NCBI GenBank assembly: GCA_003140095.1
Contig: PLIU01000279.1
Span: forward strand, 1 to 39,312
DNA length: 39,312 bases
DNA from: Verrucomicrobiales bacterium
GTDB taxonomy: Bacteria > Verrucomicrobiota > Verrucomicrobiia > Limisphaerales > Palsa-1400
Direction of reading: 5' to 3'
Shown: in pieces, positions 8,533 to 17,186 of the stretch
Position numbering within the stretch: position 1 is the stretch's first letter
How the letters are laid out: each line of letters starts with the position of its first letter
Notes under the pieces: generated by a model
What the model saw: only the letters and a program-made list of their open reading frames with translations
The model's database searches: none
Told to the model about the DNA's origin: nothing
Made by a program: the position numbers and the translations under genes

Positions 8533-10235
8533 GAGTCGGGCGTGGTTGGTCTGGGCTTGCGCATTCGGATCGGCGCAGGTGTCGGTGTGTCCGGCCCTCC
8601 CGGCGGAGGGGCGGGGATCACCTGGACGGGAATGGCCAAGGACTGGGGCGGAGCAATCATCATAGGCTCGGGCGGCGGCATATTGAGGTCCGGTCCGCCG
8701 CCGCCGGGGCGTGATCTGTCTGTTTTTTTGCCCGGCGGTTCCGCGGCGAGAGGTTTACGCGATTCCGCCGGTTTTAATTCCGCCGTCATCCGCACGCTCA
8801 CGCGGCGGTCGGGCGACGGGTCCTGCTCCTCAACCATCACATTGGCGAACCAGCCGGAGTCAATGAGTTTGGCGCGGAAATCGCTGACTTCCTGAGCATT
8901 GGCCATCTTGAGCCGGATGGAAATGGGCTGGTGGCGGCCCAAGGAGAGGCTTTCCAGACGCGTGCCTTGCGGCGCCGACCGGGCCAGCAGGTAAATAGTG
9001 TCCAGGTAGGCCGGTTGGTTCTGCTTGAGAAATTTCAGAAAGTCCAGTTCCTGATCAATCATGGCGAGGCGCCCGCGGTCCGCTTCCAGCGCCGCCAGTT
9101 TCCTTTCCAGGAAGGGCTTGAGCAGGAGGGCTTCCGCGTAAGGGAAAAGGAGCGCGCCCAGGGCCAGTAAGACGGCGGCGGCGGCCCATTTCCAGACGGC
9201 CGGCCTGGCCAGCCTGGCCACCCCCTGGCCTGCGCCCAATTCGAGGATCAACGGAGGGGATGCGCCATTGCTTCCGACTGATTTTTTCAGGCCGACGATG
9301 ACGGCCGAAGGCCCCGCCACGGGCGACTGTTCCAGGCTTTGGCAGGCCACCGCGCCCCCCAGAATTCCGGCCAGCAGCGGTGCCATCCGGGAGTTGAGCG
9401 CGCTTTTTCCAGTCAAATAAAGTTTTCCGCCCAGGGACGCCGGCTTGATGCTTTCCGCGAGCGCGGCCAGCGCCGATTCCGTGGCGCTTTGCAGCAACTG
9501 CCCCTGGGGGCCAAACGCCCCACCCTGCTGGTTCAACGTCATTTTGAGTTTTTCGGCCTCGTCGTGGCTGACGGCCAATTTTTCCTGGATCAAGCGCGTG
9601 ATGGTTTCGCCGCCCCAGGGCAGAATGCGGATGGAGGCCGGAACGCCGTTCTCAAACGACATCAATTCGGAATGAGTGCGCCCGATGTCCAGCACCGCGC
9701 CGGCGCCGGAGGGGGGAGGATGCACTTCGGCCCGCGACAGCGCGGCAAGGGTGAAAAAAGGAACGATGCCGCAGGCGGCCAGAACGCCGGCGTATTCCTC
9801 CAGCACTTCCTTTTTCACGGCCACCACCAGCAGTTCCTGCCGGGCCGGACCGCCGTTGGCAGAGGCCATGGGCAGGCCGACAGGCCGGCTGCCCCAGGCC
9901 AGGTCGTCCGGCGCGAGAGGAAACTCGCTTTCAATTTGGAGCCGCAACACGCGCTGCAGTTCGTCTTCCGAGGCGGCGGGCAGACTCAGGCGGCGCATCG
10001 AAACTCCGCGCGCGCCGATGGCGCAGAAGGCGCTCCGGCCCGTCGCCCGGCCCTTCTGGCTCAGGAATCCGCGCAGGCTCAAGGCCAGTCTCTCGCGGCA
10101 GAGATCCGTCAAACGCCCGTTTTCCCCGCGCTCGATAGGGAAGGCAAAAGCGTCGTCGCCTTGGACCGCCTGAAGCGAGCTTTGGCCGATGTCAATAAAA
10201 ACGCCGGTGTCATGGCTGTGGGCGGGCCAATTCAT
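8529..10235 (-). CDS. gspL: Type II secretion system protein GspL (actin-like plus PilN-like)
   Basis: A 568-residue protein. The cytoplasmic half begins with an actin/PilM-like fold (GVFIDIGQSSLQAVQ near the N-terminus, AVLDIGRTHSEL further on). A membrane helix at about 345-370 (AAAAVLLALGALLFPYAEA) is followed by a short coiled coil and a PilN-like periplasmic ferredoxin-type domain. GspL ties the GspE ATPase to the membrane platform. The start at 10235 is supported by a GGGAGG site 6 nt upstream and a 4-nt overlap with the gspK stop. An odd feature is a C-terminal tail of about 70 residues that is very Pro-rich (PPPEPMM, APPPGGPDTPTPAP) beyond the usual end of the family. It would lie in the periplasm. 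Confidence 0.87.
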   Translation of the reverse strand: MNWPAHSHDTGVFIDIGQSSLQAVQGDDAFAFPIERGENGRLTDLCRERLALSLRGFLSQKGRATGRSAFCAIGARGVSMRRLSLPAASEDELQRVLRLQIESEFPLAPDDLAWGSRPVGLPMASANGGPARQELLVVAVKKEVLEEYAGVLAACGIVPFFTLAALSRAEVHPPPSGAGAVLDIGRTHSELMSFENGVPASIRILPWGGETITRLIQEKLAVSHDEAEKLKMTLNQQGGAFGPQGQLLQSATESALAALAESIKPASLGGKLYLTGKSALNSRMAPLLAGILGGAVACQSLEQSPVAGPSAVIVGLKKSVGSNGASPPLILELGAGQGVARLARPAVWKWAAAAVLLALGALLFPYAEALLLKPFLERKLAALEADRGRLAMIDQELDFLKFLKQNQPAYLDTIYLLARSAPQGTRLESLSLGRHQPISIRLKMANAQEVSDFRAKLIDSGWFANVMVEEQDPSPDRRVSVRMTAELKPAESRKPLAAEPPGKKTDRSRPGGGGPDLNMPPPEPMMIAPPQSLAIPVQVIPAPPPGGPDTPTPAPIRMRKPRPTTPDS

Positions 10236-11650
10236 AAGTCCTCCCGGTAGGACAGGGTTTCGATGTCGCTGCGGCCAATGTGGACAATAACCTCCATGCG
10301 CTGGCGCGCGCCCGATGAATTGATTTTTCCCTCGGCGACGATGCGGAAGGATTCCGAACGAGTCGTGACCAGCGACACAATTTGCTTGAAAATAGCGCGC
10401 GTCATCCCGTCCACCTTCAGGAGCGCGGCCACATTGTCGAAGTAGCCGGTGGATTTCCGATAGTTGATGATGGCCTGCGCCAGGGACCGCTCCACACCCG
10501 GCAGGCAAATCAGAACCTCGAGGCTGGCCGTATTGATATTGATTAAGCCCGGCACGTCCGTCCCGCTGGCCAACGTAAGCTCATCGGCGATTTGCTCCAG
10601 CAATTCCTGGCTAATTACCGTTGCGCCGGAATTAGCCGAACCACTCTGGTCGCCTTGCTGGTTTCCGCCCGCCTGCGGATTGGAGCCATCTCCGGCATTT
10701 CCGTTCGCGCCGCCTTGGTTTGCATTTTGCGGCGTGACGGAAAGGAGATCGTCCAGGCTTTGCAACTGGTGCTGGCCACGGTAGGCGACAATGGCCCTGG
10801 CGATGTCCTGGGTGATTCCGGGAACCGCGGAGAGGGTGGATTCGTCTGCCGTCTGGGGGTTGACGCGGTCCTTGCCGGCCGCGTCCACATTCTTGTCCGT
10901 GTCCAAGACCGTGAGCAACGCGGCCCAGCCAGGACTGGGAGGGGGTGGCGGCTTGGAACCGGGCGGCCCTTGATCGGCCGGATCATCCTCGCTATCCAGG
11001 AAACCATTTTGATTATCGTCGTTGCCCAGGAGCAGGGCAGGCGTGACCCCGCGCACCATGAGCAGTTCCCGAACGGTTTGGAAAGGGCCGCCGCGCGCCA
11101 AGTACGGCGGTCGGAGGGACATGTAATAATCCGAATTGGCTCCGCCAGGGGTCGTGGTGGCTTGGGTAGCGCCGTTCTGGTTGGCGGGGTTTTGAGGGGC
11201 AGCGCTCCGCCAGGCGATAATGGCGCCCAAAATATCGGACGTCATGCCCGTCAGATTGGTGAATTGGCTGCCTGAGGCGAGGTTCAAATTCAGCCGGCTT
11301 TCTTCGTCGCTTATCCCATAAATGATGCCCCCGCCGTCAGCCTCTGGCGCGCGGCGAACGACCTGGAATTTGCCCCGGCCCAACGTCACATTCTGGAAAT
11401 CTTTCGCGTCGTCGTAAAGCGAGCCGGTATGGTTCTTGGCTGTTTGCTGGCGCGTGACGACATCCTGGTAGAGCAGCGCCTTGGCCCGCTCGACACCCGC
11501 CAGCGCCAGATAATGCGCCTGCACCCGGTCGCCATAATTTTTAACCACCAAGAGATCCATCCGGGCGGTATGCAAAACACCAATGACCAGCACCGACAAC
11601 AGCACCATGCACCAGAGCACGCCGATCAGAATGGAACCTCTCCGTCTCAT
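10232..11650 (-). CDS. gspK: Type II secretion system minor pseudopilin GspK
   Basis: A 472-residue protein with a short basic leader (MRRRGSILIGVLWCMVLL) and membrane helix, then a large globular part. Two helix-hairpin-helix-like stretches characteristic of GspK are visible: TADESTLSAVPGITQDIARAI, and LININTASLEVLICLPGVE followed by GYFDNVAALLKVDGM. A Gln/Asn/Gly-rich insert (about nt 10640-10740) separates them. GspK forms the tip of the pseudopilus with GspI and GspJ. As in other GspK proteins the residue after the cleavage Gly is not the normal Phe-Thr-Leu-Ile-Glu motif. The ATG at 11650 overlaps the gspJ stop by 1 nt. Confidence 0.88.
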   Translation of the reverse strand: MRRRGSILIGVLWCMVLLSVLVIGVLHTARMDLLVVKNYGDRVQAHYLALAGVERAKALLYQDVVTRQQTAKNHTGSLYDDAKDFQNVTLGRGKFQVVRRAPEADGGGIIYGISDEESRLNLNLASGSQFTNLTGMTSDILGAIIAWRSAAPQNPANQNGATQATTTPGGANSDYYMSLRPPYLARGGPFQTVRELLMVRGVTPALLLGNDDNQNGFLDSEDDPADQGPPGSKPPPPPSPGWAALLTVLDTDKNVDAAGKDRVNPQTADESTLSAVPGITQDIARAIVAYRGQHQLQSLDDLLSVTPQNANQGGANGNAGDGSNPQAGGNQQGDQSGSANSGATVISQELLEQIADELTLASGTDVPGLININTASLEVLICLPGVERSLAQAIINYRKSTGYFDNVAALLKVDGMTRAIFKQIVSLVTTRSESFRIVAEGKINSSGARQRMEVIVHIGRSDIETLSYREDL

Positions 11651-12555
11651 TATTGGTTCATTGCTCCCCCTGGATTTTGGCCGGGCTGCGCGCCATTGCT
11701 CCCGTCCGCTGGTGTTGCATTGTCCGAAGCGCCCGCTCCGCTCGGGGCCGGCACGTCCGCCAACTCCAGCCGGACCACCGTCTGGAACATCAGCGGCGGC
11801 TCCGGTTTCTCGGTGCTTTTGTTCGGGTTCGGGTCCAACAGCAAGGTGATGCGCACGGCTTCGGGAAAGCCCGAAAGATTGGGCGCCGGCACGGTCGTAT
11901 ATTTGACTTTCTTTTTTACGCTTGCGTCCCCCCAGGTGTCGTACCAATCCAGTCCATCGTAGTATTCCAGCGTCAGTCCGCGCAATCCGGGAACGATCTC
12001 CTCCCGGCTGCCCCCGGTCAACGGGTCCGGAGCGATGTGCGGATTGCGCCGGCGCCAAAGGCTGAAGCGGTTCGCGACGCGGCCTTTGTCCACGAAATAA
12101 CTGACTTGACAGTAATCCCCTTCGCCGGACCGCGCCGGGGTGTAGTAGTGGGTGGCGAAATCCAGGTTGTCGGCCTCCATCTCGTCGATGGTGCGTTGAT
12201 CTCCCACAAAATCGAAATCCGGGCAGAGCGAACAAGCCGACCGCAGATCCGCGCTCATCATGGCCAGCGCGACGCGCGCGCTTTGCAGAACCTCTGTCCG
12301 CGGCTCAATCAACTTCTGGCTGGCCACCCCCGCACTAAGGCAAAGGTAGGAAGCGACCAAAATAATAGACGCCACTGCCGCGCTAATCGTCAGTTCGATG
12401 AGCGTAAACCCTCCGGGCCGTATTTCACCTTTTTGGGTCGCCCCTTTTAATCCTAATCTTAATTCTAATCCTAATCGATTCTGATTAGATCCCGGGCGGG
12501 AACGATTAAGATTAGGATTAGGATTAGGAGTTGGAAATCGCGTTGATCGTTTCAT
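11650..12555 (-). CDS. gspJ: Type II secretion system minor pseudopilin GspJ with an abnormally long leader
   Basis: The mature part is a normal GspJ: GGFTLIELTISAAVASIIL, then RVALAMMSADLRSAC and a beta-rich C-terminal domain. What is odd is the leader. The start at 12555 is firm, with AGGAGGGG just upstream and a 4-nt overlap with the gspI stop. Even so, the prepilin cleavage Gly is residue 49, whereas leaders are usually about 6-15 residues. The extra residues (PTPNPNPNLNRS, LGLELRLGLKG) are encoded by an inverted repeat of TTAGGA units at 12451-12529, apparently inserted in frame. GspJ belongs to the pseudopilus tip complex. Low-complexity Asn/Gly/Pro residues close the C-terminus. Confidence 0.87.
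   Translation of the reverse strand: MKRSTRFPTPNPNPNLNRSRPGSNQNRLGLELRLGLKGATQKGEIRPGGFTLIELTISAAVASIILVASYLCLSAGVASQKLIEPRTEVLQSARVALAMMSADLRSACSLCPDFDFVGDQRTIDEMEADNLDFATHYYTPARSGEGDYCQVSYFVDKGRVANRFSLWRRRNPHIAPDPLTGGSREEIVPGLRGLTLEYYDGLDWYDTWGDASVKKKVKYTTVPAPNLSGFPEAVRITLLLDPNPNKSTEKPEPPLMFQTVVRLELADVPAPSGAGASDNATPADGSNGAQPGQNPGGAMNQ
12451..12529. repeat. TTAGGA-type inverted repeat inside gspJ
   Basis: Arms of 27 nt, 12451-12477 and 12503-12529, are complementary at 24 of 27 positions and are separated by 25 nt. Each arm is built from tandem hexamer-like units: aatcct on the left, attagg on the right. The element could fold into a long hairpin in the mRNA. It sits completely within the leader-peptide codons of gspJ and keeps the frame. 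I saw no second copy in this window. Confidence 0.85.
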
Positions 12556-13004
12556 TGTCCCCTCCTATTTCTTTTTTTCGCCTTCTTTTGGTTCCTCTCC
12601 TTCTGCTTGGCATCGCTGGCGCTCGTGCTGGGATAGTCCGAATCAAAAAGCAACGTGGTGAGTTTGAAGAGCGCGGCTCCCGACTTGGAGTCCTCCACCA
12701 CCACGTCCACCTGATGAAGGCCATCCAGATCGCCGGGGGCGACGGTTTGCTGCCACTTATATTTGGGGAAGCTGTCCCCAAAGTCCCCCTCCGTCGTGTC
12801 GTCCGTCAAAACCGCGCCGGCCCGCAACGTCTCGATCTGGCCGGCGGCCAGTGCCACAATGGTGGTTTGGACCTCTGAATCCTTGGTCGAAGCCAGGGCC
12901 GTGGTCAAAGCGCGCGTCAAGGCCACCAGCGCCACGCCCATGATCAGGATGGCGCACATGACCTCGATCAAAGAAAAACCGCCTTGGTGAGATCTCGCGC
13001 TCAT
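12552..13004 (-). CDS. gspI: Type II secretion system minor pseudopilin GspI
   Basis: A 150-residue pseudopilin: leader MSARSHQG, then GFSLIEVMCAILIMGVALVA and a small globular domain containing VALAAGQIETLRAG. The GspI family typically has a conserved leader and a short domain that starts the pseudopilus tip with J and K. The C-terminus is unusually basic (KQKERNQKKAKKRNRRG). The start overlaps the gspH stop by 4 nt and its own stop overlaps the gspJ start by 4 nt. Confidence 0.87.
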   Translation of the reverse strand: MSARSHQGGFSLIEVMCAILIMGVALVALTRALTTALASTKDSEVQTTIVALAAGQIETLRAGAVLTDDTTEGDFGDSFPKYKWQQTVAPGDLDGLHQVDVVVEDSKSGAALFKLTTLLFDSDYPSTSASDAKQKERNQKKAKKRNRRGQ

Positions 13005-13576
13005 GGGTGTGCCATCGCGGTTATTTGCACGCGCGAGGTGATAGGGTTGATGCGCAGAGCCAGGCGGAAACCATCGCGGTCGGTCAGCAGAATCTGGCGT
13101 GCATCGGCCGTGCCGTCCGGATAAAAGGTAACAGCCTCTTCCCGCCGGATGGATGGAAAGTCGGCCGGAGTGCCGGAATCCGCGGAAGGTTCCTGGCCGG
13201 CGTCGTCCGGCGCATTCCTTCCGGGCTCGAGGATCTGGATGGTGATCCGGGCATCCAGTGCGCCTGAACCGCCCGAAACATCCTGCGCGGGATGGAAATC
13301 CGACCCGCCCCGCGTGCCGCGCTCCAAGAAATAGCGGTGGGCCAATCTGTCAAGACGAATACGATGCGGCCGGTTGATGGAAATGGCCCGGCTGCTGGCG
13401 AGATTGAAGGCGCCGGCCAATTCCCGACTGGTGGAGCGCAAGAGCGCGTCCTGAAAAGTGCCGTGCATTTCGGCCACGATCGCCAAGCTCATGATGCTGA
13501 TGATGGCGACTACGACCAACATCTCCACTAGCGTAAAGCCGCGGCGGCGGCCGCCGCTATTTCGGCTGGAACGCAT
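13001..13576 (-). CDS. gspH: Type II secretion system minor pseudopilin GspH
   Basis: A pseudopilin with leader MRSSRNSGGRRR and GFTLVEMLVVVAIISIMSL, followed by a beta-rich domain ending in a DGFRLALRINPITSRVQI segment, as expected for GspH. The ATG at 13576 follows the gspG stop by only 2 nt, consistent with coupled reinitiation. An alternative TTG at 13585 has a GGAG at 8-nt spacing and would add three residues. GspH is the minor subunit thought to link the pseudopilus tip and shaft. Confidence 0.85.
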   Translation of the reverse strand: MRSSRNSGGRRRGFTLVEMLVVVAIISIMSLAIVAEMHGTFQDALLRSTSRELAGAFNLASSRAISINRPHRIRLDRLAHRYFLERGTRGGSDFHPAQDVSGGSGALDARITIQILEPGRNAPDDAGQEPSADSGTPADFPSIRREEAVTFYPDGTADARQILLTDRDGFRLALRINPITSRVQITAMAHP

Positions 13577-13578
13577 TC

Positions 13579-14004
13579 CTACCAATTTCCAATCTCCACG
13601 CCTTCGCTCCCGCTCGCCTTGTCGGGGTCACGTGCCCACAAGTCCGGACCGGTGGCGTGATGGGTGCCGGGATATTTGTATTGGTAAGGATGTCCCCACG
13701 GGTCGGGACGCAGCAACTTGATGTAGGGGCCGCGCCATTTCCCATCGTCATTGGACGGCTTCTCCACCAGGACCTTCAAGCCTTCTTCGGTGGACGGATA
13801 GGAGTCCATGTGGACATTGTACCTCTCCAAGGCGGCATCCAAGTCGGCGATGTTGCTTTTGGCGGTGGCGACCTTTGCATCATGGGTGACGCCGATAAAT
13901 TTGGGAATTATCGTTGCGGCCAGAATGCCGATGACAATGACCACGACCATAATCTCAACCAGCGTGAATCCACTCCTTCTGTACCTTCTCGTGCGTATGT
14001 TCAT
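13579..14004 (-). CDS. gspG: Type II secretion system major pseudopilin GspG
   Basis: A 141-residue major pseudopilin with leader MNIRTRRYRRS and the motif GFTLVEIMVVVIVIGILAA. It then carries the canonical GspG body: IADLDAALERYNVHMDSYPS, the TEEGLKVLVEKP segment, WRGPYIKLLRPDPWGHPY, and a C-terminal loop with Asp residues (DLWARDPDKAS) where GspG binds calcium. It polymerises into the pseudopilus shaft that pushes substrates through the secretin. Length and motifs are entirely normal, the clearest family match in the operon. It starts 6 nt after gspF. Confidence 0.95.
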   Translation of the reverse strand: MNIRTRRYRRSGFTLVEIMVVVIVIGILAATIIPKFIGVTHDAKVATAKSNIADLDAALERYNVHMDSYPSTEEGLKVLVEKPSNDDGKWRGPYIKLLRPDPWGHPYQYKYPGTHHATGPDLWARDPDKASGSEGVEIGNW

Positions 14005-14010
14005 GTTCTT

Positions 14011-15258
14011 TTATTTTTCCAGGGCCTGACTCATGTTGAAGATGGGCAGCAAAAGCGCAATGACCATGAAACCGACCAAAGCGCCCACCACCAGAATCAA
14101 GGCGGGCGCGAGCAGGGAAATCATGGTTTTGGTGCGCGCCCGCATGTGGCGCTCCTCGATGTCGGCCACTTTCAAGAGCATTTCGGGCAACATGCCCGAT
14201 TCCTCGCCCACACTGATCATTTGCACCACGGTCTTGGGGAAAATACCCAGCTTGCGCAACGGCGCGGCCAACGAATCTCCCCCGCGCGTCTCCTCGGCCA
14301 CCTGCGCGATCAACTTTCCCAATACCAGGTTGCCAATGGTGTTCTCCACGATTTTCAAGGCCGGAAGCAGCGACACTCCGCTCCTGGCCAGCGTGCCGAG
14401 GGTGCGGGCAAACCGGCTCAACGCCGCCGCCCGATAAACTCCGCCCAACACCGGGAGCGCCAACTTGACGCCGTCCCACTTCTCCGCGCCCCGGGGCGAA
14501 CGCAAATACCAGCGCAGCCCGCCTATCGCTCCGGCCGCTCCCACCACGATGGGGATCCAGTAGTTCTGGATGAATCCACTGACCCGCAGCAAAATCACCG
14601 TGGGCAACGGCAGGGTGGTGGCCATTTCCGTCAGCATACTGAAGAGCTTGGGCATCACCACCGTCAGCAGCACCGTCACTGTGACAAAGCCGAAGCAGAG
14701 CACGAACACGGGGTAGGCCACTGCCGCCATCACTTCACCGCGCAATTCATCCTCATGCTCCAGCAGTTCGGCCAGATCCGTCATCACTTTGGGCAAGACA
14801 CCCGCCTCCTCTCCCACCCGCACCATGCTGATGTAGAGTTTGCTGAACAACTTGGGGTGCTCTTCCAAAGCGGCGGAGAGCGCCGCGCCTTTTCTGACCG
14901 AATCGGCGATTTTCAGAACAATCGCCCTGAGGGCGAGATTCTCCTCCTCCTCACCCAATCCGTCCAGGGCTTGGGGAATTGGAATCGACGCGCCCAGCAG
15001 CGCACCCATCTCACGCGTGAACGCCGTGATGTCTTTGCCGGAAACGCGGCCGCCAACGCGGACGGCGCCAGCATGCTGCGGCGGCGTCAACACGGGGCGG
15101 GCCGCGGTCTCTCCGGTCGGAGCGCAGTTTTCGAGGACGGACGGAAAAAGTCCCCGCGCCCCCAGCAATTGGAGCGCGGATCTTCGATCTGCCGCCTCGA
15201 TCTCGCCCTTGACCGGAGAGCCGTTTAATTCGACGGCCTGATAGCGGAAGGCCTTCAT
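14011..15258 (-). CDS. gspF: Type II secretion system inner-membrane platform protein GspF
   Basis: A 415-residue protein with two copies of the T2SSF helical domain: FTREMGALLGASIPIPQALD in the first copy, and FARTLGTLARSGVSLLPALK in the second. Three membrane helices are visible, two near the middle (AAVAYPVFVLCFGFVTVTVL and the IVVGAAGAIGGL region) and one at the C-terminus (LILVVGALVGFMVIALLLPI). The N-terminal segment FRYQAVELNGSPVKGEIEA is typical. It overlaps gspE by 4 nt (ATGA). It is the rotor-like platform driven by GspE. Confidence 0.95.
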   Translation of the reverse strand: MKAFRYQAVELNGSPVKGEIEAADRRSALQLLGARGLFPSVLENCAPTGETAARPVLTPPQHAGAVRVGGRVSGKDITAFTREMGALLGASIPIPQALDGLGEEEENLALRAIVLKIADSVRKGAALSAALEEHPKLFSKLYISMVRVGEEAGVLPKVMTDLAELLEHEDELRGEVMAAVAYPVFVLCFGFVTVTVLLTVVMPKLFSMLTEMATTLPLPTVILLRVSGFIQNYWIPIVVGAAGAIGGLRWYLRSPRGAEKWDGVKLALPVLGGVYRAAALSRFARTLGTLARSGVSLLPALKIVENTIGNLVLGKLIAQVAEETRGGDSLAAPLRKLGIFPKTVVQMISVGEESGMLPEMLLKVADIEERHMRARTKTMISLLAPALILVVGALVGFMVIALLLPIFNMSQALEK

Positions 15259-16811
15259 TCCAAAAGGTCTCCCGATGAAACCCGGAGTATCTCCTCTAGG
15301 CTGGTGATGCCCCGGGAGGCCTTGAGCATGGCATCTTCGTGCATTGTGATCATGGTCTTCTGCGCCACCGCTTTGAGTTCCACATTGGACCGTTTTTGCA
15401 AAATCAATTCCCTCAATTCAGGCCCGATGGCCAGCAATTCAAAAATGCCGATGCGGCCCCGATAACCCGTGCCGCGGCATTCTTCGCATCCCTTGCCATG
15501 ATAAAAAATGCCCTCCACCCGCCGGGCGCCCATGGCATGGAGTTTGTCGCTCACGGACTTGGCCACTGGAGATTCCTCTTTGCACAGCGGGCAAATCTTG
15601 CGCAACAGCCGTTGCGCCAGAACTCCTTCCAGTGAAGAGGAAATCAGAAAGGCCTCCACCCCCATGTCCACCAGCCGCGTGACCGCGCCGGTGGAGTCGT
15701 TGGTGTGGAGCGTGCTGAACACCTGGTGGCCGGTCAGCGCGGCGCGGATGGCGATTTCCGCCGTCTCCGAGTCGCGGATTTCACCCACCATGATCACGTC
15801 CGGGTCCTGGCGCAGGATGGCCCGCAGACCGTTGGCAAAGGTGAAATTGCGCGTCGGCCGCACGGGAATTTGCGCCACGCCCGCCAGTTCGTATTCCACC
15901 GGGTCCTCAATGGTTACGATTTTCTTTTCCGGCGCGTAGATGCCTTGCAAGATCGAGTAGAGCGTGGTGGTCTTGCCGCTGCCGGTGGGGCCGGTCGCCA
16001 GAAAAAGGCCATGCGGCTTTTCCACAAGCCGCGTCATCAATTCCGAGCGCTCTCGGTCCAGCCCCAGTTCCATCGGCGTGAGCAGCCGGGAGTTCTTTTC
16101 CAGCAACCGCATGACCAGGCTTTCACCGTAAATGGTGGGCATGGTGCCGACCCGGATGTCCACGCGGGCGCCCCGGTGATTGATCTGGATATGGCCGTCC
16201 TGGGGCATAAAGCGCTCCGCAATGTTCATATCGGCCATGATTTTGATGCGCGAGACCAAGGCGGCATGAAGATTTTTTGGGGGTGGAGGCTTCTCTTGCA
16301 GCAGTCCGTCGATCCGATATCGCAATTGCAGCGTGGCCTCAAATGGCAGCATGTGAATATCGCTGGCCCGCTCGCGCAAGGCTGTGGAAATGATGAGGTT
16401 GACCAGATTGATCACCGTCGGTTCATTGGCCATGACCTCGATGTCGTGCAGGTTTTTGCCCTCCGCCGTGGCCGCCCGGTCCGGATGCAGGTTCTCGATC
16501 ATCTGCTCGACCGTCACCTGGCAGGATTCGGCGATCTTTTCCAACAATTCGGCCGTTTCGACCGTTTGTTCCTCCACCTCCAATCCGGTCAGCAGCCGGA
16601 TGTCATCGATGACCCGCTGATTGCCCGGCTCCGCCGTGGCCACGAGGATGGTGCCGCCGCCCATTTTCAGCGGCAAGACGCGGTGGCGCTTGATGAACTC
16701 GGCCGGCAGCGCGCCCACCGCCTCAGGCGACACCGCCAGACGCGCCGGGCTGCCGGCCCGGATGCCGTTGCTGCCGGCGTTGCTTTCAGATGGATTGCTC
16801 AACGGGTGCAT
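15255..16811 (-). CDS. gspE: Type II secretion system ATPase GspE
   Basis: A 518-residue hexameric ATPase. The N-terminal domain (about 25-110) resembles the MshEN/T2SSE N-domain. Walker A GPTGSGKTT lies at about residues 274-281, the Asp box and Walker B (RQDPDVIMVGEIRDSETAEI) at about 335-355, and a tetracysteine zinc module at about 407-445 (CPLCKEE and CEECRGTGYRGRIGIFE). It is the first gene of the secretion operon, with a GGAGG site 7 nt before the ATG at 16811. It powers pseudopilus assembly from the cytoplasmic face. Confidence 0.95.
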   Translation of the reverse strand: MHPLSNPSESNAGSNGIRAGSPARLAVSPEAVGALPAEFIKRHRVLPLKMGGGTILVATAEPGNQRVIDDIRLLTGLEVEEQTVETAELLEKIAESCQVTVEQMIENLHPDRAATAEGKNLHDIEVMANEPTVINLVNLIISTALRERASDIHMLPFEATLQLRYRIDGLLQEKPPPPKNLHAALVSRIKIMADMNIAERFMPQDGHIQINHRGARVDIRVGTMPTIYGESLVMRLLEKNSRLLTPMELGLDRERSELMTRLVEKPHGLFLATGPTGSGKTTTLYSILQGIYAPEKKIVTIEDPVEYELAGVAQIPVRPTRNFTFANGLRAILRQDPDVIMVGEIRDSETAEIAIRAALTGHQVFSTLHTNDSTGAVTRLVDMGVEAFLISSSLEGVLAQRLLRKICPLCKEESPVAKSVSDKLHAMGARRVEGIFYHGKGCEECRGTGYRGRIGIFELLAIGPELRELILQKRSNVELKAVAQKTMITMHEDAMLKASRGITSLEEILRVSSGDLLE

Positions 16812-17186
16812 ACCAATACCTCCACGCGCTCACTCTCTGTGGCCATGACCTGCCTGCTGACAATTTGACTAAGTCAATCTGACACCCGCGCAGGGGAAAA
16901 GTTTCAAAAAATGTGAAAGAATCCGCCGGTCCGAACCGGCCGCACACGGCGCGTCTGGACCGCGCAAGCCAAGCCGCCAGACCGAAACCGCATCCTGCAT
17001 CTTGCGCAATAATGTCATGAATAAAACTTATCGACAACTCTTTACTCCATCTCCGTGGGTGCGTAAACACTATTCGCCGCCGCCATTTTGGCTGGGGATG
17101 CATGCTGCCGGTTTTCCGGTGTCAGAAAGAATTGACAACCAGATCGTCTGCGGCGATAAACTCTTGAATCTTAAGAACTGGCACGG
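16812..17186. other. Intergenic region upstream of the divergent gspE and FUSC-like genes
   Basis: This 375-nt stretch must carry the promoter of the long secretion operon on the minus strand and possibly one for the plus-strand membrane protein. A 13-nt palindrome, ttgactaagtcaa at 16865-16877, lies about 55 nt upstream of gspE and could be an operator or include a -35 element. I could not pair it with a convincing -10. A 62-codon open frame starting at 17002 shows no recognisable protein features and I do not call it a gene. Confidence 0.4.
16865..16877. promoter_or_regulatory. Perfect 13-nt palindrome upstream of gspE
   Basis: The sequence ttgactaagtcaa has 6-nt arms around a single central base. 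It lies between the divergent gspE and FUSC-like genes, nearer gspE. Its size fits a small dimeric-regulator site, but no regulator is identified and this is a suggestion only. Confidence 0.25.

Noticed and set aside
7324-8895. A 523-codon open frame on the plus strand
   Set aside because: It is antisense to the GspC-like, gspM and gspL genes, which have clear motifs and ribosome sites; high GC produces long mirror frames. It shows no domain.
13657-15228. A 523-codon open frame on the plus strand
   Set aside because: Fully antisense to gspG and gspF; His/Gln/Arg-rich composition typical of a shadow frame.
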